64,000 bases of DNA from Physcomitrium patens (lineage: Eukaryota > Streptophyta > Bryopsida > Funariales > Funariaceae). The stretch spans positions 3,299,310 to 3,363,309 of the forward strand of contig NC_037256.1 of assembly GCF_000002425.4 (NCBI RefSeq), read 5' to 3'. The translations under genes were made by a program, and so were the position numbers. Positions 35,529-46,600 of this stretch are shown here, in pieces (the stretch's first letter is position 1; each line of letters starts with the position of its first letter). A model generated the notes under the pieces. It searched no databases. It had not been told where the DNA came from and was given only the letters and a program-made list of their open reading frames with translations.

Positions 35529-35605
35529 AGCGAGATTATGGAGGTACAAAAGAGGAGGTACTCTCGCGAGATGAAGGTGCCTTTGATGCGAGTTTTATTG
35601 GTATA

Positions 35606-38600
35606 TTGGAGAATGGAAATATTATGTATAAGAAAGTTGATGATTTTAAAAGAAAAGAAAGAAAAAGATTATATGATATTGAAGGACAGTTATGCAAGAT
35701 AGGTACATTGCAAGATGATGAGAGGATTTTGGGTGTTTATGAAGAAAATGGGCTGGAAGATTTATTGGAATTGATTACATCTATTGGGTTAGGGGATAAT
35801 GATAAGATTGTTGAGATTCATTCGAGAGAGGTTTATACCATGCTTGAATCTTTTCAAGCACCAGAAGTCACAGTAGAGACGAGATATAAAACGGCAGATA
35901 AGAAGGTAAAGCCTGTTGTCGGACCATTACCAGAGGGTTCTAAAGAACAAATGGGAGAAGCATCAAAAGAAGCAAGTTTAAGAGATCCAATGAGTATTGG
36001 ACATCAGTTTACTGAAGAGACTTTTGAAGAATTGAAGATTGATTCTGATGGTTCTTTATTGCCGGAGGAAATTACTTGCTTCAAAAAGATGTTGGCTAAA
36101 CAAGGTAGATCGTTTGCCTTCGAATCTCATGAAATTGGGTCTGTGGATCCAAATATTATAACACCTATGGTTATCTTCACTGTACCGCATGTACCTTGGA
36201 ATCTAAGACCGATTCGAGTACCGAGGGCACATTTACCTAAATTGGTGGAACTATTGAAAGAAAAGATAAAGATGAAAATATTAGAACCTTCATTTGCGCC
36301 GTATTCTAGTCGATGGTTTACGGTACCTAAGAAGAATGGGTCACTGCGGTTTATTCAAGATATGCAGCCGGTGAATGCTTTAACTGTCAGGAATGCAGGA
36401 ATTGGACCTATTGTGGATGAATTTGCTGAGGCGTTTGCTGGAAGGGCGATCTATTCAATGGGTGATTTGTATTCAGGTTATGATCAATTTCAACTTGCCG
36501 AAGGAAGTAGAGATATGACAACAATGAGGACACCGCTTGGATTGGTTAGAATGTGCACTCTTCTTCAAGGCGCGACCAACTCAGTTGCGCATATGATGAA
36601 TGGGATGAATAAGGTATTGAGAGATTTTATCCCGGAAAAGACTATGCCTTTTCTGGATGATGTTCCTATAAAAGGGTGCAGAGAAGGAGACAAGGATGAA
36701 ACTTTAGATACGAGGGGGTGTCGCAGATATGTTGTTGATCATATACAAGATTGTGAAAAGATTTTAACTCGGCTTGGAGAAGTTCATCTTACATTATCGG
36801 GTATGAAGTCCGTATTTGGAGTGCGAGAGGTTGTAATTGTTGGACATTTATGCGGATCTTACGGAAGAAAACCAGATCTGACTAAAGTTGATGCAATTGG
36901 AAGGATGAAAGAGGATTGTCGTTCTTTAACAGAGGTTCGCAGGTTTTTGGGTGCATGTGTATTTTATCGAATCTGGATTCCTCATTTTGCTCACATAGCG
37001 GATCCATTATATGAACTGTTACGCAAGGGTTACCGATTTGAATGGAAAGAAAGGCATATTTAGGCAATGCAAAGATTGAAGAAATTATTGATGTCACCTC
37101 CAATATTGAAGAAGGTTGATTATAAGTGCAATAGACCAGTGATTCTTACTGTAGACGCTAGTCCAATTGCCGTTGGATGGGCTGTGGGTCAAGATGATTC
37201 GAATGGGAGTAGATTTGCAGTTCGATTTGGGGCTAAAGTTTTAAGTATTCATCAGCGTGCATATTCGCAAGTCAAAAGAGAACTTTGGGGAGTCGTTTCG
37301 GCTATGAAAGCTGAAAAGGAATATTTGATTGGGGCAGTAGTAGTAATTGAAACAGATTGCTTGCCATTGCTTAGAATGATTATTAACTATTCAACGCCAG
37401 ATATTGTAATGTTGAGATGGATTGCTTATATTAAGTCACTAAATCCAGAATTTAAGCATATCACTGGAAAGGACAATTTAGTAGCAGACATGCTATCTCG
37501 AGCAAGATACGAGAGGGAGGACGAAATGGTTGAAGACATTGATGATATCGGATTGAAATTCTATTCAATATCAAATCTCAACAGAGAAGACAAGCTATTT
37601 CTTGAAGAAGCTTATGAAGGAGAATTATTGGATATTGGTCATTATTTGAATACCTTGTCTAAGCAGGGGAATTGGTCTACAGAAAAATTCAAACAAATAA
37701 GAAAAAAAGCATATGGATTTTTACTTCGAGATGGATTCTTATGGAAGAGACCGAAGAAAGGAATTAGGATGCCACAGCGAGTGATAGGCAAAAAGGGAAG
37801 AAAAACTAAAATTATTAAAGGAGTTTCATGATAGTTTATGGGTAGGGCATAGAGGAATCTGGACTACTTTTGCTAAACTCAAGGAACGATATTGGTGGAA
37901 AAATATGTATCGAGATGTGCTCTCATTTGTAGAGTCATGTGAAATCTGTCAATCATATTCTAATATCCGACATCGAGATGGTCTTCATCCTACGTATCCT
38001 CTGGCTATTCATTTTAAATGGGTTGTTGATTTGGTTATTATGCCGGTTGGGTTATGGCAGATGAGATATTTGGTTTTAGCTCGTGAAGATTTATCAAATC
38101 AAGTAGAAAGAAGAGCATTGAGGATGAAATCTACAGAGGAGATTTGTAGGTTTTTGCTTGAAGATGTCATTTGCCATTACGGGTGCGTAGGAAAAATCAC
38201 TGCAGATCGTGGAGAATTAAATGCACAAGAAGCTCGTAAGTTCTTTGAAAAATGTGGAGTTAAACTATCACTGACTACTGCTTATAATCCGGAAGGGAAT
38301 GCGAAAAGCGAACGCGGTCACCCGCCGATTGTGAAAGCATTGGTTAAAGCTTATAATGGGAAGGTTAAAGAGTGGCCACGGCTTTTGTCATTTGCATTAT
38401 GGGCTGATCGAACAACACATAGTTCGGTGACAGGATATATGCCAGTAGAACTTATGACAGGTCAAAAACCAATTATGTCGATTGAAGAAAAGGTACTTAC
38501 TTGGAGTATGCTACCATGGGAAGATGGATTGACAAGAGAAGAACTTCTGGCTATTAGGATTCGACAATTGGAGCAAAGAACGGAAGATGTCCAGATAGCA

Positions 38601-39005
38601 TTGGAAAGGTTAAAAAGAGCAAGGTTACAAAACAAGGCGCGATTCGATAAGCAACATCGATTGAGACCAAAAGCAATCGAGGAAGGTGACTGGGTACTTG
38701 TTTATGACAATAGTCTGGATAATCAACATAGTACTTTGCGGAAATTTTCAAAACGTTGGTTTGGACCATATGTTGTAACAATTGTTCATGATAATGCGAC
38801 TTATTTATTACGGGAGTTAGATGGTACAAAATTGAAAATACCAATTGCAGGGAAGAGAGTAAAAATATTTAAACGAAGACACGCAGAGATGAATATGGAA
38901 GACCTTAATGAAGGTACAGAGATTCCGCAGCAAGAAGATGAAAGTGATATGGATAATGAAGGTGACGATGACGAACTGGACAAAGACGTAGGAGATATAT
39001 TCTGA
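35606..39005 (+). pseudogene. Element B RT, RNase H, integrase (ORF2)
   Basis: Begins MENGNIMYKKVDDFKRKERK. RT has RFIQDMQPVNALTV and TMPFLDDVPIKGC (F-x-D-D motif, about 36640-36678). RNase H has LTVDASPIAVGWAVGQD and IETDCLPLL, ending HITGKDNLVADMLSRARYE. Integrase has CEICQSYSNIRHRDGLH, KWVVDLVIMPVGLW, TADRGELNAQEARKFF and TAYNPEGNAKSERGH, a GPY/F-like FSKRWFGPYVVTIV, and an acidic tail NEGDDDELDKDVGDIF in place of a chromodomain. Nearly whole. Confidence 0.9.
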
Positions 39006-39054
39006 ATCAAACAGCAATTGGGTAAATTGGTGCATACCAGAGGATGCACAAGTT

Positions 39055-39067
39055 CAGAGGGGGTGGA
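39055..39067 (+). promoter_or_regulatory. Element B polypurine tract
   Basis: AGAGGGGGTGGA lies immediately before the 3' LTR start TGTCGT. The same tract, reversed, is seen beside the F 3' LTR at 16427. Confidence 0.8.
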
Positions 39068-40407
39068 TGTCGTGTTGTAACATGAGTATACAGTGAAAAT
39101 AAAAAGAAAGGGGAATTTTATTAATATTCAGTTACCTCGAATATTGGGAGCATCGACCAACTCCAGTACAAATACTGAGTGGTCAGGTTCAGTGACTCCG
39201 TTACAGTCAGCCGGGGCATACTGAAATGCCCCGTTGGATTCCAATAACGGGAGTCAGCAGGAAGAGAAGGACCAATTCACACGACGGGTTCGAAGAGCCA
39301 ATTGGATCCAATTTCGATAATCCAATCCGGGTCCTCTTACCCAATATGAGACCTGTATTGGTGGGGCAACCCAATGCAGTCTAGTTACGAGAAATCCAGG
39401 TCTTACTACGGGTCTTAGCCAATCTGACGCGAGGACCAATTTGACCCAATTACGGGAACATCCAGGTTACTACGGGCATCTTTTCCAATATAGGACCTGA
39501 ATTGGTCGGGCGACTCAATGTGGTCCCGATTACGGGATTCGATTCTGTTTCAGGCTGTCCTGTTCTCTGTGCCGTCTCAGGGAACGTTGTTTTCGGTAAA
39601 TGGATTTCTTAAAGGTAAAAACGGAGGAGAAAGCTTGGCGGCGAGAGCCAATTTCGGATCCAAGCTTGAGGTGGGAGCCAATTCCGGATCTAAGACGGAA
39701 GATTGAAGAAATTCAGAGGATAAGGTTAGGGGGGATATAGTTTTGGAGTGGTGTGGTTTTTTTTTTGGGGGGGGAAATCGGGGGGGGAAGCGAGTTTTCA
39801 AGCTTCTGCAAGGTTACCAGTTCGGTTTTCATTGGAGTTTTTTGAAGATCAAGGGAATTAGAGAGAGGAGCTTCATGCTTCGGATCGGAGAAGGAAAGAC
39901 ATAGAATTTGGATTTTTCTTCTTCGTAGAGTTTTGGGGAAGACTGAGGCAATCGCTGCTGAAGTCAGTGTTGTAATGGTGAATCGGGATTTTTAAATGAA
40001 GTGGGTTTGAATACTCTTGACTGTTTTGTGAAATCGAGTTACGTCTGTGATTGAAGGATTAAAAGGGTGTCTATAGGATTGAGTATGCGGAGTGAATGAA
40101 ATTTATTGGGTTAATCTAACAAGACAGTCAGTGGATACAAGATCGTAAGTACAAAGCAGTATTGAAGGTTAACAGTTTGGGTTGTACGGGGTTCTCTGTA
40201 ACGTCTAGAGACCTACCGACTGGGGCAAAAAAAAGACTTCGACAAGCAGTCGAAGAGCACCCGTATAGATTTACGGTGTATTCTTGCAGTCGTTTATATT
40301 CCAGCAGTAAAAACTGATAGACTGCTTGACTATCGGCGGATCTCCATACTACCTTCTACAGCCAGATGCCCGGCGCGTTCTCGAGCAGGAAAGCACGTAA
40401 TACGACA
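39068..40407 (+). repeat. Element B 3' LTR
   Basis: 1340 bp, about 99 percent like the 5' LTR by eye, with the TSD copy CCGG following. It includes the CCAAT array. Confidence 0.95.
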
Positions 40408-40411
40408 CCGG

Positions 40412-42280
40412 TTCCGATTGTAGATTTGCATAGATAGTAAACAAAGTATCTTATTCGACGACCTTCATAAATATTCTAACTCTAATAAATAAATGTTGTT
40501 TAAATTTTGGCTTTCAAGTGTTAAAAGCTTTTTTATAGAACTAGGGATTCTATAATATACTAGAAGAAATTCTATCTTTTATGATATTCAATCTATTTGT
40601 GGATTATATTTTTTGAGCCATGAGAGTCCTAAAATGATTGGACTTGATGGTGATCTAATGATATTAAATACTATTTGGCTACTATAATTATCAAAGGTTA
40701 TTTCTAATGGAATTCTTTCATGAATGACATCTCCTAAAGATAAAGGTCGACTATCTATTACTTCTACATGTACGGCTTTGGATTTTTTGACTATACAAAT
40801 TTTGTGTGATTTAAAAAATTCTTTGTTAATAAAACATATAAAGGCTCTTCGAGTCAAGTAATGCATGACAATCTAGTTTTGTGACTCCTAACCATACATT
40901 TATAATAAAATAATAAGAAGGACTAGTAGAGAATACAAGACCTTTTTTTATTTGTGATAATAAAGAATCTAGCCACACGGTCCCTACTATAGCTAGACGC
41001 CCTCATTTTTTTACAACACTTTTGATGATGTAGCCGCACTCGTCATTTGATATATATGTTGGCATTTCTTTGAATAATTATTAATCTTATGGCCATATTT
41101 TTTGCAATATAAGCATAGGCCAAGTTTCCTTTGATGTCTTTTTTCTTGCTTAGAAAGAGGTTTATAGCAAACTGCATCAATCTACATATCTTCTGCTTCT
41201 AATTGCTCATTAAAATTGGATGGTGAAGAAGCTGCAAAATAATTGATGTATACATGTGGCATAATTGAAGAATGTTTATCTTGTCATAGTTGAAATAAAT
41301 GGTTATTATACTTCACAGCTTGACTAATGGCTTCATTGAGAGTTAAAAGATTTGGCATAGATAATAACAAGTCCTTGACATTATCTCTTAATCCTCAATA
41401 AAATTGGCTCATCAATGCATCTTCTCCCCAATTTATATCACATGCTAATTGTCAAAAATTTGAGGCATGTGCTGATGCAAAGCAAGTTCTTTGTCAAAGG
41501 CTTCAAATTTTAATTGTTGAAAAGTAAACCTTATCATATTCACCAAATGCTTCTACAAATGCTACCAAAAATGCTTCAAAATTATATAATATAGGAGAAT
41601 TTATTTCAAATAATGGGACAAACTAAGATAAAGCTTAATCCAAGAGCAAGGTTCTAACCAAACCAATACAAGAAGCTTTAGTGAAATATCATTGAGGTTG
41701 GAGCAAGGTAATTAGTTATACTTGGTTTATAAAGCCATGAAATTTTGAGCGAGTGCTATCAAAATTTTCCAGAAGGATGATCCTTGGTTTTTTGTTATTA
41801 TTGTTATCAAATGATTGCTTGAGTGGATATACCTCCCATATTTGAAGCAAACATAATCATTTAAAATTTGGAACCTCTATTGCGATTTGATGTGGTGATT
41901 GTCGCACTCGAGCTCTTTGTCCATTATGTATGGTCATATGTATTTCTTCATTTTGCTTTGACAAAGTCTCTGTCCTAATCTTCAATGCCTCAAGAGTATT
42001 AATAATAGAGTCTAACTTGATCTCTTTTGAGTCTATCATATTGACTTTTCAACCTTTTGCCATAGAAAATCAGAGAAATACATGCCTTCAAAAGAAAAAA
42101 ACTTGATCTATGATATAAAGAAAAGAAACCAAAAGAATATTAAGAAAAGAACAATATTAGTCTAAAAGAAGATAATCTGTAACCTCTAGAATGCTATATT
42201 ACTTCCAAGAAGAGGGATAACCCACTCTTTGTAAAAAAAAACTAAGCTTTTAATATTATTTTATGGCAATCTTGACAAAC
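40412..42280 (-). pseudogene. Element H gag and protease (fossil)
   Basis: Minus-strand homology to C 29278-30835. The protease part has KKSKAVHVEVIDSRPLSLGD and IILGLSWLKKYNPQID. A knuckle-like segment lies near 41060-41120. Gag begins about 42045 with MIDSKEIKLDSIINTLEAL. The leader follows to 42280. Highly AT-shifted compared with C. Many breaks. Confidence 0.8.
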
Positions 42281-42609
42281 TGTTCACAATCATATACAAG
42301 ACAAAGATTCAAGACCAAAGAATGGACTTATCTCGATATTAAAACAACAATTAGATATAAGGCAAGAAGGTCTTGGCTAGGCCATAAGAAGTGAGTTGTT
42401 GAGATTGAAGATCTCTTCAGCCTCGACTTCTATATATATTAGGTCCTAAAAAGCTTCCTAAGAAGTTTCTATGAGGCTTGAGAACAAAATAAGTTTAAGA
42501 TTCTTCTTTAGCAATTTCTTAAATTATCTAAATCCTTCTAGAACCTTCTAGGACTTCCTATAACCTTCTAAAACTTTTTGGAACCTTCTTCAATTATATG
42601 TTCGTGACA
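42281..42609 (-). repeat. Element H 5' LTR
   Basis: 329 bp. In its own sense it starts TGTCACGAACATATAATTG (as in element A) and continues like the C LTR, with ATATATATAGAAG and the TGAAGAGATCTTCA dyad (near 42400). This mixture links the A and C LTR families. Confidence 0.75.
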
Positions 42610-42649
42610 CCAAGAGCCTAGTGCTTTCTTGAGGAAAATTCTCTCTACC

Positions 42650-44254
42650 CTTACATTATCTCAAGTCTACTCTTTGTATATGCAAATGACAAGAATCTCA
42701 AGTATTTCACATCAACATAGGTTTTGAATTGTTGCCAAGTTCATTGGAGTATATTTTTGTTGGAATTTGATTTTAAGATCACTTATCAACTCAAAAGAAA
42801 AGGTTTATTGAACATTCTTTTTAGACATGATTATCTTGTATTAAAAGAAAAAGATGCATCTTTTAATCAATAAAGAATGATTTTCTTAAAATCAAACCAT
42901 TTTTACCTTTAAGTAATAAAATTAAAATTAATTATTAATTCAATCCTTATCAAGCAAATTAAATCAAGTATGTCTTATGATTTTCTTATTCATGATATCA
43001 AGAATACTTCTTCTAAGTTTGATAATACTTCAAATTTTGAGTTCAAGAATAATCTACTTTATTTTAAAGGATAATTATATATTTTAAAAAATAAAGCGTA
43101 ATTATATGTTATTCAAATTCATCATGACTTTCCATTCACTAGATATTTTAGATTTAATAAGACTTTGGAGCTAATATTCAAAAAAATATTGATGGCCTTA
43201 AATGCAGAAAGCAATCAAAGATTTTATACAATCATATGATATTTGTTTAAAATCTATAATTCTTCATCATTGACCTTATGGACTTCTTTAGTCATTATCT
43301 ATTCTGAAACAACTATGGTATTTTGTTTCTATGGATTTCATCACTATATATGAAGATTTTAAAGAAGCCTTTTAATATTCTAAAGGTGGATATAAAGTTC
43401 TTTTTGGCTTTCTATCTTCAAATTAATGGGCAAATAAAACAAATGAATCAAATTTTTGAGGAATATTTGAGGTGTACCATCAATTATCATCAAGATGATT
43501 AGACAATTCTTTTTTTATTCGCAAAGTTTATGTACAATAATTTGATACATTCTTCTAATTAATATATATATTTTTTGCCAATTATGGTTATCATCTACAA
43601 TTTAATACATTTAAATTTTTAAAAATTCATAATCTTGTGACAGAAGATTTAGCAAATTATTTATTAGAACGAAATGCAATAATGAAGATGCAATTAAAAA
43701 AAGCTCAAGAATGACAAAAGATCAATGTGGATGCCTATTGCAAGAAACAACCATAATCAATGTGGATAACAAGGTATGGCTACTTTGTCGCAATATCAAG
43801 ATTATTTGTCCTTATGAAAAGAGGAACTATTGTAAGTTTGGACCTTTCTTATTTAGAAATAAGTCAATGATGTTGCTTATTAATTACATCTATCAGAGTT
43901 TATAAAGATCCATCTCATATTTTATGTATATCTTCTTGAGCTATATAAAACAATAAATATCTGAGAAAGAAGACAAATGCTACTTCCTCCTATAGAAGTG
44001 GATAATAATAAAGAATTTGAGGTTGAAGAAGTCTTAGATTCAAAGCAATGCCAAAATAGGTTAAATTATCTTATTCATAGGACATACATGATATTAGTGA
44101 ATTACATGAGAACCAACAAAAAATCTTGAAGATGCAATAAAGAAAGTTGAGACTTTTTATTAATAACATCTATCAAAATCAAGATAAAGAATTTTAATAT
44201 CTATGAAAGATAATAATTGCTCCTTATAGAACTTTTCTTTAGAAGGGAAAATAA
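42650..44254 (+). pseudogene. Chromovirus J: RNase H to chromodomain region (fossil)
   Basis: Plus-strand sequence collinear with element A from about 20390 to 22630. Recognisable stretches include AAGAATCTCAAGTATTTCAC (RNase H), GGTGTACCATCAATTATCA (integrase) and AATAAAGAATTTGAGGTTGA (chromodomain start). It ends with a purine tract before an LTR. Very AT-shifted with many breaks. The extra 3' ORF is not evident. Confidence 0.8.
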
Positions 44255-44790
44255 TATCACAAATATATATATATATATATATATATATTTTAATATTTAT
44301 CTATATCATTAAATAGAAGTAGATAAAAGTAGATTCATAATATTTTTTAGAAAAGCTTCTTAAAAGCTTCATAGATGTTAGATTATTCTTACATGTATTT
44401 ATATTTAATTAATAGATTAGAAACTTTATCAAAAAATTAATCATATATTTATAGCTTGTAAAATTAGGTAATTATGTAGAGTATACACAAAAAAATTATC
44501 TTACAAGTTAAAATACATGTCTTGCAAAGTTAATATGTTTTGAAGGTCCTATAGGACATTATTACATAGCTCCTAGTTAAGAGTATATATGGAAGCAAGA
44601 ATGAAATCTTCCTCACTCTTGTTAATGTTTTTTTAGTCTTTAGTCTTATTTCAAGACTTTTTAGTCTTCTTGTCTTTGGCAATAGTCATTTTAGATTCAT
44701 ACTATATCATCTTTAAGTGATATTTTAGTCTTTTTGAGTAATACAAGAGTATATTGAGGTTTTCTTTTTTTAAAATTCATGTCCTTGTTA
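44255..44790 (+). repeat. LTR between chromovirus pieces J and K
   Basis: Starts TATCACAAATATATAT (decayed TGTCAC), with a (TA)n run at 44263-44287, and ends CATGTCCTTGTTA. The tail matches the subfamily at 544-855. It contains the conserved GGAAGCAAGAATGAAATC / TCCTCACTCTTG hairpin region. Confidence 0.75.
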
Positions 44791-46335
44791 TTATTCAAGT
44801 ATGCATTTTGAATTATTGGCAAGTCCATTAGAACATATCCTTCATAAGATTTGAATTCAAAATCACTAATCAATCATAAAAATAATAAGATTTATCTGAT
44901 GCCTTTTCCAAACATTCTTATGTTATGCTAAAAAAAAAATTTAGCTTTTAATCAAATTTTTTTTTTAAATAAGAAAAATTCATCTTTAAATAATAAAATT
45001 AACATTGACTATTGACTCAACCTCTCTTCACTATGTCCAATCAAGATTATCCTTAAATCTTCTTATTTATGATATTAAGAATAATTCTTTTAAATCTTAT
45101 AATACTTCTAAGTTTAAATTTTTAAAAAATCTATTCTATTTTAAGGGGTGCTTATATGTTTGAAAAGATGCAAGATGATTATAAACTTTTAAAGTTCATT
45201 ACAAATTTTTTAGCTATAAGATATTTTAGATACAATAAGATAATAGAATTAATTTCAAGAGATTTTTGGTGGCTTCAAATATAAAAAGAAATTAAAGACT
45301 TTTTACAATCATATAAAATTTATTTAAGATAAAAAAACTCCTTATCATCAATTTTATGGACTTCATCAACTACTAATTATATCAAAATAAGAATAGTCTT
45401 TTATTTTTATAGATTTTATCATGGATATTTTAATTTTAAATTTATATGATTTTATATTTATAATAGTAGATTATTTCACTAATATAATACATTGTGTATT
45501 ATATATAAAATTAATTACAAATAAAAAATATCTAAATTATTTTTTAAAAATATTTATTAATATCATAGATTACTAAAAAAATATTATATAGGATAGATGG
45601 ATCTAATTTGTATTATAGTTTTAGAGAATTCTTTTTAAGATATTGAAGATAGATATAAAATTATCTTTGATTTTCTATCTTCAAGTTGATGGAAAAAAAA
45701 ATAATTAAGTATTAGAATAATATTTGAAATATATTATTAACTATAATTAAGATGATTAAATAATTTTTCTATTTTTAGTAAAATTTACCTACAAAATTAT
45801 GATACATTCATCTATTCAACAATCATCTTTCTATACAAATTATGGTTATCATCCTTGACTTGATACTTTTGACTTTACAAAAGTTAATAATCCTATAGTT
45901 GAAGATTTGGCAAAACATCTATTGGAGGTATATGTAATAATAAAAGTAAAATTAAAGGAATGTGAAGAACAACAATAGATCAATTTTGATGTTTATTATA
46001 AAGAACAACCTCAATTTTAAGTTGGCAATGAGGTATAATTATTCTATTATAATATAAAGAATATTTTTTTTATAATAAATTAGACTATTATAGACTTGAA
46101 TCATTTCTTAATTATAAAAAAATTAATCATATCGTATATTGATTTCATTTACCAAAATCTATGAAGATCCATTATATATTCTATGTATTTCTTCTTGAGC
46201 CTTGCAAGTGAATATCTTGAAAAGACAACAAATACCACTTCTTTTCATAAAAGTAGACAACAATCAAGAATTTAAGATAAAAGAAGTCTTAGATTTAAGG
46301 CAATGCTCAAATATGCTGAAATATCTTATACATTA
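44791..46335 (+). pseudogene. Chromovirus K: RNase H to integrase region (fossil)
   Basis: Again collinear with element A from RNase H (about 20395) to the chromodomain linker, beginning directly at the LTR end. Landmarks: ATTGACTATTGACTCAACC and TGATACTTTTGACTTTACAA. So an LTR is followed immediately by late pol sequence, which suggests a short, internally shortened element (44255 to about 46600). Extremely AT-rich, many breaks. Confidence 0.7.
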
Positions 46336-46339
46336 GAGG

Positions 46340-46600
46340 TTTCATAAAATATTTTCATATATATTATAATAAAATAATATATATAGAACAAAGAGTGAGA
46401 CCTTCTTTACTCTTATCAATTTCTTTATTACTTTTTCTGTAGTTTCAAGAATTTCTAGCTTTTTAATATTTATTAGAAGTAATTTTAGTTTTTTTTTTTA
46501 ATATTCATATTTACTTCATTTATTTTTATCATCTTTTTTTAAAAAAAATATTACTTGATTTTTCATATTTCCTAAATTTTTATCTCTAATAAAATAATTC
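46340..46600 (+). repeat. Degenerate LTR remnant after K
   Basis: Contains AGAACAAAGAGTGAGACCTTC, ACTCTTATCAATTTCTTTA and a T-rich tail matching the second half of the element A LTR. The start is not defined. Confidence 0.6.

Larger units (their letters stand above)
31745..40407 (+). mobile_element. Element B: nearly whole group 2 Ty3/gypsy retrotransposon
   Basis: Two LTRs of exactly 1340 bp (31745-33084, 39068-40407) differ at only about a dozen positions by eye, so this is a young insertion. The 4-bp TSD is CCGG (31741-31744 and 40408-40411). Two ORF blocks, gag-protease and RT-RNase H-integrase, then a polypurine tract. There is no chromodomain. It looks almost whole, with perhaps two to four breaks. 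It is the likely type of autonomous partner for the gag-only elements D and F. Confidence 0.95.
856..42609 (-). mobile_element. Element H: old Ty3/gypsy chromovirus, outermost container of the nest
   Basis: Minus-strand fossil. Reading right to left: 5' LTR (42281-42609), gag and protease (about 40412-42280), the protease-RT spacer (31664-31744), RT/RNase H (3708-4580), and RNase H/integrase (856-2310). The pieces are separated by later insertions: B, the LTR G holding C, and a solo LTR. The order and homology of the pieces match element C domain by domain, which is why they are assigned to one copy. It is old and heavily broken (many breaks), and its 3' LTR is not seen. Most of the span belongs to younger elements listed separately. 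Confidence 0.7.
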
